Below, one piece after another: positions 1-7,696 of a stretch of DNA of 64,000 nt. Position 1 is the stretch's first letter; each line of letters opens with the position of its first letter. The notes under the pieces are model-generated. The model did no database searches. It worked only from the letters and a program-made list of their open reading frames with translations, and had not been told where the DNA came from. Source of the stretch: Mesorhizobium sp. (GTDB lineage Bacteria; Pseudomonadota; Alphaproteobacteria; Rhizobiales; Rhizobiaceae); assembly GCA_004020365.1 (NCBI GenBank), contig SAQR01000018.1, positions 23,828 through 87,827 of the forward strand, read 5' to 3'. Both the position numbers and the translations under genes were made by a program.

Positions 1-1016
1 TGCCCGGCCCGTTTTGCCGCCGCAAGCAACGCCGGCACCACTCGGCGCGCGACGTCTTCCGGCATCACGCTCTGGTGCTGGAAAAGCCCATTCGGTCCAT
101 AGAGCCGGTTCCAGTTGCCGACGCCGTCGAGGGGAAAGAAGAAACCCTGGTAGCCGACCTGGCGCGGCGCCATCGACCGGCCTTTCTTCCACCGGTAGGC
201 GGCATTGAAGGCAGTCAGGAACGGCCGGTTGAGCACGTTGAACGGCGGCTGGAACGGCACCGAAAGACTTCCACCGGCCCGCAAGGCCACATGGGAGCCA
301 TGCTCAGCGTGATTGCCGGTGAACAGCAGCCCGCGCCCGCGTTTGTGGCCGTCGGCAAGCTGGTCGATCCAGGCGACGACGTATTCGTTGGCCTGATCGG
401 CCGCTTCTGCAAGCTCGAAGAATTCGCCGAGGTCACGGAACGGTGTCGTCTTCTCGACGATGTCGAGCGATGGCACCCGCATCAGCCGGATCGATGCGGA
501 CAGGATCAGGCCAGTCAGCCCCATGCCGCCGATCGTCGCCGCGAACTGGCGTTCATTCTCGGTGGCCGAGCAGTAATGGGCCTGTCCGTCCGATCTGAGC
601 AGCATGAAGGATTCGACATGGCAGCCGAAGGTGCCGCGCCGGTGATGGTTCTTGCCGTGAACGTCGTTGGCGATGGCGCCACCGAGCGTGACGAACTGCG
701 TGCCCGGAACGACGGCCGGAAAGAAGCCGTACGGCGCTGCATAGGCGATGATGTCGGACAGAAGCACGCCGGCCTCGGCCTCGATCACGCCGGTTTCGGC
801 ATTGAAGGCGCGGATCCTGTTCAGCGGCCGCATATCGATGATCGTGCCGGCCCCATTCTGGCAGGAATCGCCATAGGAGCGGCCGTTGCCGTAGGCGAGC
901 AAAGCGTTTCCTGTCGCCTTGCCGCTCCTCAGCAGTGCAACAGCGTCATCAGCCGGGATCACATTGAGTGCCGGTGGCGTGGCAAGACCGAAGCTCTGGA
1001 ACCGCTCCTTCCCCAC
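1..1016 (-). CDS. FAD-binding oxidoreductase, DprE1-like (3' end beyond window)
   Basis: The reading frame runs off the left edge, so the C-terminus is missing. It begins at a GTG three bases past the stop of the upstream HAD-UbiA gene, with GGAGG nine bases before it. The protein shows an FAD-binding type 4 (PCMH/VAO) fold near the N-terminus: a YGNGRSYGDSC motif, then PGTQFVTLGGAIANDVHGKNHH, broken here as PGTQFVTLGGAIAND and VHGKNHH. This is the pattern of decaprenylphosphoryl-beta-D-ribose 2-oxidase (DprE1), which oxidises polyprenyl-phosphoribose on the way to polyprenyl-phosphoarabinose. The tight coupling to a UbiA prenyltransferase, the family of the preceding step, supports that role. 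The Cys of the GDSC motif is at the place where DprE1 inhibitors bind Cys387 only in the mycobacterial C-terminal half, so it should not be equated with it. Substrate is inferred. Confidence 0.85.
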   Translation of the reverse strand, partial: MGKERFQSFGLATPPALNVIPADDAVALLRSGKATGNALLAYGNGRSYGDSCQNGAGTIIDMRPLNRIRAFNAETGVIEAEAGVLLSDIIAYAAPYGFFPAVVPGTQFVTLGGAIANDVHGKNHHRRGTFGCHVESFMLLRSDGQAHYCSATENERQFAATIGGMGLTGLILSASIRLMRVPSLDIVEKTTPFRDLGEFFELAEAADQANEYVVAWIDQLADGHKRGRGLLFTGNHAEHGSHVALRAGGSLSVPFQPPFNVLNRPFLTAFNAAYRWKKGRSMAPRQVGYQGFFFPLDGVGNWNRLYGPNGLFQHQSVMPEDVARRVVPALLAAAKRAG

Positions 1017-1018
1017 GC

Positions 1019-2452
1019 CTACCAGCCTCCGGCGACCAGAAACACGGCGCCGATGAGCACGACGATCTGGCTGCGCCAGTCGCGGATGATGAAGACGACC
1101 GGATCGTCATGCATCTGGTCGCGGCGGGCGAGAATCCAGACGCGCATGGTCAGGTAAAGCACGATCGGCGCCAGCGGCCAGACCAGCCAGGGATGCGGAT
1201 AAAGTTCGCGCACTGCAACGCTGTCCATATAGAGCGCCAGCACCAGCGCCGAGGAAAAGGCCGAGGCCATGCCCGCCTGGGCGACGATCTCCTGGTCTTC
1301 GGTGCGGTAGCCGCGGCCGGCAATGCGCTCGCCGGCCGGAATGGCGGTGGTGCGCAGCTCGACAAACCGCTTTACCAGCGCCAGCGACAGGAAAAAGAAG
1401 ATCGAGAAGGCCAGCAGCCAGAACGAGGCATCGACGCCGGTCGCCGCGGCACCCGCCAGAACGCGGATCGTGTAGAGACCGGCCAATGTCAGCACGTCGA
1501 TCAGAAGCATGCGCTTGAAAGATAGCGAATAGCCGGTGGTGATGACCATGTAGCCACCGAGCACGCCGAGGAATTCGATCGGCAGCAGAAGCCCTGCACC
1601 AACGCCCGTTGCGAGCAGCACCATCATTGAACCTAGGCCGAACGGGATCGACAGCGCGCCGCTGGCGAATGGCCGGTTGCGCTTGGTCAGGTGTTTGCGG
1701 TCGAGCGCGAGATCGAAGAAATCATTGAGGATGTAGATGGCGGAAGCGACTGCGCTGAACGAGACGAATGCCAGCAGGCATTCCCAGATCATGTCGGCGT
1801 TGAAGTATTCGTGCGACAGCACCATCGGCACCGCGATCAGCGAGTTTTTCAGCCACTGATGAACGCGCAGCATCTTGACGATGGTTCTGAATGTCGGCTT
1901 CGGCGCCGGCATGATTTCGGCATTGTGCGCGGCGTGCCAGCGCGCGGCATGGCGGTCGGGCGCGACGACGATTGCCGTGCGTGCGGCGTCGAATACCCTA
2001 AGGTCGTGCCGGCTGTTGCCGGCATAGTCGAAGCCGCCATCGCCATAGGCAGCGACAAGCGAGGCGCGCTTTCTTCCTGAAGTCATATTGTGGGGGCCGT
2101 CGGTCGCCAGGACGCGATCGAATATCCCGAGATGTGCGGCGATCGCCTCGGCGAATTTGCGCGGCGTCCCGGTCGCCAGCACGATCTTGCGGCCTTCGCC
2201 ATGTTCAGTGCGAAGGCGCTGAAGCAGCGCCTCGCGGTAGGGCAGCGACGCAGGATCGATGTCGATGCGTTGAGCGATGGCCTGCTTCAACCGCGCCGGC
2301 CCGTCGGCGAGCCAGAACGGCACCAGGAAAATATAAAGCGGATTCTTTTTGAGAAGGATGAACAGGCCCTCCCACAACAGGTCCGTCGCGATCAGCGTGC
2401 CGTCGAGATCGACCGCAAGCGGGATTGCGTTCCTGTCAGACCGCGCATCCAT
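1019..2452 (-). CDS. HAD phosphatase-UbiA prenyltransferase fusion (DPPR synthase-like)
   Basis: A 477-residue two-domain membrane protein. Residues about 10-175 form a HAD domain with the nucleophile motif DLDGT (15-19) and a VLATGTP segment (91-97). Residues about 185-477 form a UbiA prenyltransferase with the first Asp-rich motif NDFFD (243-247) followed by D251 and KRNRPFASG, and about eight hydrophobic segments. UbiA proteins of this branch transfer phosphoribose from PRPP to polyprenyl phosphate; a HAD domain could remove the 5'-phosphate, a step needed before DprE1. The next gene, 3 bases downstream, is DprE1-like, so the two probably act in one polyprenyl-phospho-arabinose pathway. 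Rhizobial relatives (noeC of Azorhizobium) have been linked to D-arabinosylation of Nod factors; a role here in nodulation or the cell envelope is not shown. Confidence 0.85.
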   Translation of the reverse strand: MDARSDRNAIPLAVDLDGTLIATDLLWEGLFILLKKNPLYIFLVPFWLADGPARLKQAIAQRIDIDPASLPYREALLQRLRTEHGEGRKIVLATGTPRKFAEAIAAHLGIFDRVLATDGPHNMTSGRKRASLVAAYGDGGFDYAGNSRHDLRVFDAARTAIVVAPDRHAARWHAAHNAEIMPAPKPTFRTIVKMLRVHQWLKNSLIAVPMVLSHEYFNADMIWECLLAFVSFSAVASAIYILNDFFDLALDRKHLTKRNRPFASGALSIPFGLGSMMVLLATGVGAGLLLPIEFLGVLGGYMVITTGYSLSFKRMLLIDVLTLAGLYTIRVLAGAAATGVDASFWLLAFSIFFFLSLALVKRFVELRTTAIPAGERIAGRGYRTEDQEIVAQAGMASAFSSALVLALYMDSVAVRELYPHPWLVWPLAPIVLYLTMRVWILARRDQMHDDPVVFIIRDWRSQIVVLIGAVFLVAGGW

Positions 2453-2656
2453 TTTTCGTTGCCCTGCCTAAAAGCGCATGATCCCGAAAGCCGACCTTTC
2501 GGAAAGGATCAGGCGCCGATCCAAAACCCCATGCTTCGGCGTCTTCGGCCGATATAACGGGGAACAGCGCAGCGATCGTTAAACGCCCAGCCTGGCCAGG
2601 TTTGCGTGACGGTATTTTCCCTTTCATCGTTAAGTTTCGATAACCCGAAACGATCA

Positions 2657-2680
2657 AAGGCCGGGCAATTGCCCGGCCTT
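2657..2680. terminator. Perfect 24-bp palindrome, candidate terminator
   Basis: A perfect inverted repeat (AAGGCCGGGC, AATT, GCCCGGCCTT) lies 24 bp after the stop of the small minus-strand gene at 2705-2968. On the minus strand the stem is followed only by TTT, so it is a weak intrinsic terminator at best; on the plus strand a run of seven T follows after 11 bases. Confidence 0.5.
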
Positions 2681-2704
2681 GAAAAACAGGTTTTTTTGAC
2701 GCAG

Positions 2705-2968
2705 TTACTTGATGCGGGCGACGCCGCCCGAGATTTCGATTGTTTCCGAACCGGTCAGCGCTTCGAGGTCGCCATTCGGCATGGTAACGAAGCAGCCGGT
2801 CGGGCAGAATTCCGCGGTTTCGCCGGCGGCCAACGCCAGTTCCGTCTTGCCACCGCCTTCGGTCACGACGAGGGTGCGGGTCTCGGCGTCCTTGTTGGTC
2901 GCGCTGGCGGCAAAGGCTGAACCGCCCACGGCAAGAATAGCGATGGCGGCGACGAGAGACTTCCACAT
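2705..2968 (-). CDS. Small exported protein of unknown function
   Basis: An 87-residue protein. The first 21 or so residues (MWKSLVAAIAILAVGGSAFA) are a clear Sec signal peptide with an AFA cleavage box, so the mature protein of about 66 residues should be periplasmic. The mature part contains EFCPTGCFVTMPNGD, where two Cys spaced by three residues could form a disulfide, and ends in a Gly/Ile-rich beta-like stretch. A longer in-frame extension upstream exists, but the ATG at 2968 is chosen because it places the signal peptide at the N-terminus. Similar small exported proteins are common and uncharacterised in Rhizobiales. I do not recognise a function. No neighbour is close enough to suggest an operon. 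Confidence 0.7.
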   Translation of the reverse strand: MWKSLVAAIAILAVGGSAFAASATNKDAETRTLVVTEGGGKTELALAAGETAEFCPTGCFVTMPNGDLEALTGSETIEISGGVARIK

Positions 2969-3123
2969 TTGCAGTATCGGTGTTGCCACCGCCTCTGTTG
3001 CATTTCGCAAGGCATTCCCGCCCTTTGCATGTGAGCTTATATGAGATGCAAGCTGAACGGCAACTGAATGCCGCATTCATGCCGCAATTGCTTTGGCTGC
3101 GTCGAAGGCCTGAGTTGAGGGTA

Positions 3124-3339
3124 TGTCGAGATTCAGGTCAGGCCGAGCCGGAGTCGAAGACGGGCGCGAAGCGACCAGACTGGTGGGTTCCGAGAACCGG
3201 AACGGAGCGGACATCTCCGCATGTCCCGGAAAAGTGGCTCCGGTTTTCCGACAAGGACATGCGGCAAAAGAAAGTGTCCGTGAGTACCGGAAGCGCAGGA
3301 AACCGCCGTTCGCAGGCCGGCATCACCTGAATATCGACA
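3124..3339. repeat. Palindromic intergenic element, copy 1 (mosaic)
   Basis: Terminal inverted repeats TGTCGAGATTCAGGTCAGGC (left) and a matching right end reading CATCACCTGAATATCGACA bound a 216-bp element. Its core has the sequence block found at 28812-28873 and 35680-35742 (GAGAACCGGA ... ACCGGAAGCGCAG), but split by about 60 bp that belong to another repeat family (GCATGTC ... AAAAGTG ... GGTTTTCCG ... GACATGC, compare 35800-35848 and 49986-50034). It fills the 375-bp gap between the small exported protein and the channel gene; nothing else is visible there. Confidence 0.8.
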
Positions 3340-3343
3340 TACC

Positions 3344-5851
3344 CTAATCGGGATCCGGCTTGCGGGTCTTGCGCCCGGATCTTGCCAGGCGTTTCGTCTC
3401 GGCCGCGGCTTCCGCCTTCGCTTGCTCCTGCTCGGCGAAATCGACTTCGATCTTGTCGTCGTCGATCGGCCACGCCTCATCCTTCTTGGTCTCGACGACG
3501 GCGCGCGGCGCCGACGGAATTTCGATGTGCTGATCGGCGAACGCATCGAGGACGGCAAACCGGATGTCGTTCTGCACGATGTTGCCGTTCATCACGTCGG
3601 CCAGGAACACACGGATTTCGAATTCGAGAGCGGCCGCCCCGAAATTGGTGAACAGCACGAAAGGTTCCGGATTTTTCAGCACCAGCGGATGGCCGCGCGC
3701 AATCTCCAACAGCACAGCATGGGCCTGCTTGACGTCGCTACCGTAGGCGACGCCGACCTTGATGTCGATGCGACCGAGCTTGTTGCGGTGCGTCCAGTTG
3801 CCGACGGCATTGTTGATCAGGTTTGAATTGGGCAGGATCACCGACTGGCGCTGGAACGTCTCGATCTCGGTAGCGCGCACGCTGATCTTCTTGACCGTGC
3901 CGCTGATCTCACCGGCGACGATCCAGTCGCCGACCTTGAACGGCCGCTCGGCCAAAAGGATCAGGCCGGAGACGAAGTTGGAGACGACATTCTGCAGGCC
4001 AAAGCCGATACCGAGCGACAGGGCGCCAGCGACAAGCGCCAGGTTGGAGAGATCGATGCCCGCCGCCGAGACGCCGACGAGTGCTGCGAGAGCGACGCCG
4101 GCATAGCCGACCGCCAGCCGGATCGAGTTGCGCACGCCGGTGTCGACCTTGCCGCGCGCCATCACCGAGCCGTCGAGCCAGCCCTGGAACCAGCGCGTCA
4201 GGAAATAGCCGATGATGAAGACGATGATGCCGGTCAGGATGCCGGTCACCGAGATCGTCACCGAGCCGATGGTGAGGCCCGTCGCCAGCTTGTAGCCCCA
4301 GGCCTCGATGTCGCCGGGCTGGAAGCCCCACATCAACAGGATCAGCGGCAGGAACACCAGCACGATCATCAGATTGATGGCGACGCTGACGACCAGGCCG
4401 AGTTGGTCGAGCGCGGACTCCTCATAACTGGAATTGGTCGATAGCCAGCGCCCAATCGATGTGTTGGCAAAACCACCTTCCTCGCTGATCGCCCGCGCCG
4501 ACAGGAAGCCGATATAGGCGGTGACCAGAATGGTTCCGGTGACCACGACTTGCAGCGAGACGAACATAGCAAGGCCGATATAGCCGAGCAGCGCAGTGGC
4601 AATGGTGAAAAGGCCGATCGCGACCGCCGTGTAGCGCAGCCACGCCGGCCAGGGGCGCCAGCTTCCGTCGGCAGCCTTGAACGGTTTCAGCAGCCCCATC
4701 AGGATCAGGATGATGCCGACGACGATGGTGGCGACAAAACTTCTGGCGATGGTCAGCGACAGCGGCGAGCCCATCGTGTCGTTGACGACCGACAGGAAAT
4801 TGTTGACGCCGATTACCACCGCCATGGCGGTCGTCAGCCGCACCAGCCAGCGTGCCGGACCTGATTCAACGGGGATGAGCCGCCAGTTCGGCAGCCGCGG
4901 CTCCAGCGCCGCATTGGCCAGTCGGTTGACGCAGAACACCACCGCAATGAACGCAACCAGCGCATTCAGGAAAACGCCAATGTCGCCGCGCAACAAATTG
5001 TAGTAGTTGAAAAAGAAAACCGTCGAGACCAGGAAGGCGCCGACCGCCAGCGTCGGCAGCAATGTCGACCAGAACGCCACCGACAGCCGGCTGAGATAGG
5101 ACGGATCTTCGATCGAAGGGTCTGCCTCGAAGACACGCCCGAACAGACGCCGTCCACCGACAAAAAGCACCGCCGCCAGGGAAAGCGCCATCAAGGTCGC
5201 GGCCAGCACGGCCTGAAACTTGAATTTGAAGGCGAACGCCAGCCACGACGACACCGCCTTGTAAAAGCCGGTAAATTCATCGTTCGCATCGGAAATGACC
5301 TCTGGGCTCAACGCGTCGGGCAGCACGTAGCGCTTGGTGAGCAGGTTCCGAAACAGCTCGCTGCGCATATTGGCGATCTTGTCGATGAGGCCGCTGATGC
5401 GGATCGACAGGTTTTGCGCCGCGGCGATGACAGCATTGATCTCGGCCTTTTCGGACGCCAGCGCCTGGCGTTCGCTGGTCACGATGTCGGGTTCGGGCGG
5501 CTGGCCCGCGGCCGGCGGCGCCCCGAGCTGATCGAGCCTTGCATTGATCTCCGAAAGGCGCGGGCGGAAGGCAAGCGCGCTGTCCAGCGCACCTCGCGAC
5601 ATTTCCTCGAGCTGCAGGCGGATGTCGACAAGGCTGGCGTCGTCGTCACCATCCTGCTGGATTTTCTTTTCGAGATTGTCGGTCCTCGTCGTCAGGTCCT
5701 GCAGGATTTTCTGCTGGTCGGTGACCACTCCGGAGACAGCCTGGTCAAGCCCCTGCGCCGCAGCATCAAGCGACAGCGGCGCCGAGGCGGCGATCGCCAG
5801 GACCAGAACGAAGCGGAGCAGTCGGAAAAGCATGATCCTTTGGCGACTCAC
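3344..5851 (-). CDS. MscS-family mechanosensitive channel with DUF3772 N-terminus
   Basis: An 835-residue inner membrane protein. It has an N-terminal signal peptide (residues 1-33), a periplasmic coiled-coil rich region to about residue 165 that matches the DUF3772 arrangement (QQKILQDLTTRTDNLEKKIQ), then about eleven membrane segments. The pore-lining and upper beta domain of MscS lies near residues 590-720, with LGIGFGLQNVVSNFVSGLIL and the following FKVGDWI. The C-terminal 40 residues are highly charged and Lys/Ala/Glu rich. Large MscS homologues of this type relieve hypo-osmotic stress; the exact gating and ion preference cannot be read from sequence. It stands alone, with the repeat element downstream and the divergent sarcosine oxidase operon upstream. 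Confidence 0.93.
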   Translation of the reverse strand: MSRQRIMLFRLLRFVLVLAIAASAPLSLDAAAQGLDQAVSGVVTDQQKILQDLTTRTDNLEKKIQQDGDDDASLVDIRLQLEEMSRGALDSALAFRPRLSEINARLDQLGAPPAAGQPPEPDIVTSERQALASEKAEINAVIAAAQNLSIRISGLIDKIANMRSELFRNLLTKRYVLPDALSPEVISDANDEFTGFYKAVSSWLAFAFKFKFQAVLAATLMALSLAAVLFVGGRRLFGRVFEADPSIEDPSYLSRLSVAFWSTLLPTLAVGAFLVSTVFFFNYYNLLRGDIGVFLNALVAFIAVVFCVNRLANAALEPRLPNWRLIPVESGPARWLVRLTTAMAVVIGVNNFLSVVNDTMGSPLSLTIARSFVATIVVGIILILMGLLKPFKAADGSWRPWPAWLRYTAVAIGLFTIATALLGYIGLAMFVSLQVVVTGTILVTAYIGFLSARAISEEGGFANTSIGRWLSTNSSYEESALDQLGLVVSVAINLMIVLVFLPLILLMWGFQPGDIEAWGYKLATGLTIGSVTISVTGILTGIIVFIIGYFLTRWFQGWLDGSVMARGKVDTGVRNSIRLAVGYAGVALAALVGVSAAGIDLSNLALVAGALSLGIGFGLQNVVSNFVSGLILLAERPFKVGDWIVAGEISGTVKKISVRATEIETFQRQSVILPNSNLINNAVGNWTHRNKLGRIDIKVGVAYGSDVKQAHAVLLEIARGHPLVLKNPEPFVLFTNFGAAALEFEIRVFLADVMNGNIVQNDIRFAVLDAFADQHIEIPSAPRAVVETKKDEAWPIDDDKIEVDFAEQEQAKAEAAAETKRLARSGRKTRKPDPD

Positions 5852-5967
5852 AGGCGGTAAGGCGTTCTAAAGCTCGCCCTTGATAAAGGCGCTCATACCG
5901 GGGAGCAAGCCGTTCCGCCCTGCCCGCCGATTTCGGAGTCGGCCAGTCGAAAAGCGATGGCGCAATA

Positions 5968-5998
5968 TTGGCTTTGCGGCAGCGGCCTGCTCTATAAT
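5968..5998 (+). promoter_or_regulatory. Possible soxBDAG promoter
   Basis: A perfect TATAAT (5993-5998) lies 53 bp before the soxB start. The best -35-like match is TTGGCT at 5968, with a long 19-bp spacer. Weak support only. Confidence 0.35.
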
Positions 5999-6051
5999 GT
6001 GCCGCATCGCCCAAAACGGCTGACGAAAAGCCAGAACGGACAACGAAAAGA

Positions 6052-7311
6052 ATGGCGGAATATTCGGCCTTCTCGCTTCTCAAAAACGCGCTGACCGGCA
6101 ACAAGGACTGGAAACCGGCCTGGCGCAAGCCGGACCCGAAGGCGTCCTATGACGTGATCGTCATCGGCGGCGGCGGCCATGGCCTGTCGACCGCCTATTA
6201 TCTCGCCAAGGAGCACGGCATCACCAATGTCGCGGTGCTGGAAAAGGGCTGGCTCGGCTCCGGCAATGTCGGCCGCAACACGACAGCCGTGCGCTCCAAC
6301 TACCTGCTGCCGGCCAACACGCGCTTCTACGAACATTCGATGAAGCTGTGGGAGAACCTGTCGCACGATCTCAACTACAACGTCATGTTCTCGCAGCGCG
6401 GCTGCCTCAACCTCGCGCACACGCCCGCCCAGCTCGACGATTTTGCCCGCCGCGGCAACGCCATGCGCCATCTCGGCGTCGACGCCGAACTGATGACCAC
6501 GGCCGAGATCGCGCGCCTGGTGCCGGCGCTGGACGTCTCCGCCACGGCGCGCTTCCCAATCGTCGGCGGCCTGATGCAGCGGCGCGCCGGCACCGCCCGC
6601 CACGACGCCGTCGCTTGGGGCTATGCGCGCGGTGCCGACCGTCGCGGCGTCGACATCATCGAGAATTGCGAGGTCACCGGCTTCCTGCGCGACGGCGACC
6701 GCATATCAGGCGTCACGACCTCGCGCGGCGAGGTCCGCGCCAGGAAGGTAGCGGTCGCGGTGGCCGGCAGCACCGGGCAGGTCATGCGGCTCGCCGGCAT
6801 CGATACGATGCCGATCGAGAGCCACGTGCTGCAGGCCTTCGTGACGGAATCGCTGAAGCCGTTCATCAACACGGTCCTGACTTTCGGCATGGGCCATTTC
6901 TACATGTCGCAGTCGGACAAGGGCGGCCTTGTCTATGGCGGCGATCTCGACGGCTACAACAGCTACGCCCAGCGCGGCAGTTTACCTGTTGTCGACGAGG
7001 TGATGAGCGAGATGCTGGCGCTTTTTCCCGGTCTCGCCCGCGTTCGTATGCTGCGCTCCTGGGGCGGCGTCTGCGACATGTCGATGGACGGCTCGCCGAT
7101 CATCACCACCGGCCCGCTGCCGGGCATGTATCTCAACTGCGGCTGGTGCTACGGCGGCTTCAAGGCGACGCCGGCCTCCGGCTGGTGCTTTGCCTGGACC
7201 ATCGCCAAGGATGAACCGCATGACATCAACGCGCCCTTCACGCTGGATCGCTTCCATCGCGGCCTGGTGATCGACGACAAGGGCCAGGGCGCGACGCCGC
7301 GGCTGCATTAG
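6052..7311 (+). CDS. soxB: Sarcosine oxidase, beta subunit
   Basis: A 419-residue cytoplasmic flavoprotein of the DAO family. The dinucleotide-binding motif VIVIGGGGHGLSTAYY starts at residue 35, and GSGNVGRNTTAVRSNY follows near residue 70. His184 in GTARHDAVAWGY corresponds by context to the residue that binds FMN covalently in heterotetrameric sarcosine oxidases. The enzyme oxidises sarcosine to glycine with transfer of the methyl carbon to tetrahydrofolate and release of H2O2. It is the first gene of soxB-D-A-G, the classical order. The ATG is preceded by ACGAAAAGA, a weak ribosome site. The 88-bp gap to soxD holds a small imperfect hairpin (ATGATCC ... GGATCAT). Confidence 0.95.
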   Translation: MAEYSAFSLLKNALTGNKDWKPAWRKPDPKASYDVIVIGGGGHGLSTAYYLAKEHGITNVAVLEKGWLGSGNVGRNTTAVRSNYLLPANTRFYEHSMKLWENLSHDLNYNVMFSQRGCLNLAHTPAQLDDFARRGNAMRHLGVDAELMTTAEIARLVPALDVSATARFPIVGGLMQRRAGTARHDAVAWGYARGADRRGVDIIENCEVTGFLRDGDRISGVTTSRGEVRARKVAVAVAGSTGQVMRLAGIDTMPIESHVLQAFVTESLKPFINTVLTFGMGHFYMSQSDKGGLVYGGDLDGYNSYAQRGSLPVVDEVMSEMLALFPGLARVRMLRSWGGVCDMSMDGSPIITTGPLPGMYLNCGWCYGGFKATPASGWCFAWTIAKDEPHDINAPFTLDRFHRGLVIDDKGQGATPRLH

Positions 7312-7399
7312 ACCATGATCCCGAACCGCAGGTCAGCGTAACAAAGAGTGGAAACCGGTTTTCGGCCAGGATCATCGTCAAACGAGAAGATACAATCGC

Positions 7400-7696
7400 A
7401 TGCTGATTACCTGCCCCTATTGCGGCCCGCGCGACGTCATCGAGTTCACCTATCAAGGTGACGGCAACCGCGAGCGGCCTCAGCCTGCCTCGCAGGACCT
7501 CGATGCCTGGAACACCTATGTCTATGACCGATTGAACCCGGCGGGTGACCACAACGAGATCTGGCAGCATTCCGGCGGCTGCCGCGCCCATCTCAGGGTG
7601 GTGCGCAATACGCTGACACACGAGATCTCCAGCGTCGCGTTCACGCGCGGCGACCACAAAGTCGATGCTCGGCACAAGGCGGAGGGCAAGATATGA
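7400..7696 (+). CDS. soxD: Sarcosine oxidase, delta subunit
   Basis: A 98-residue protein with the zinc site seen in SoxD: CPYCG at residues 5-9 and a His-x3-Cys pair in WQHSGGCRAH near residues 56-60. The conserved WNTYVYDRLNPAG-like stretch (here WNTYVYDRLNPAGD) precedes it. The subunit is structural in the alpha-beta-gamma-delta complex. Its stop overlaps the soxA start by four bases (ATGA), as expected for translational coupling. Confidence 0.95.
   Translation: MLITCPYCGPRDVIEFTYQGDGNRERPQPASQDLDAWNTYVYDRLNPAGDHNEIWQHSGGCRAHLRVVRNTLTHEISSVAFTRGDHKVDARHKAEGKI

Noticed and set aside
2436-3080. 214-codon minus-strand frame over the small exported protein
   Set aside because: It runs through repeats and the terminator palindrome; the signal-peptide frame at 2705-2968 is the credible one.
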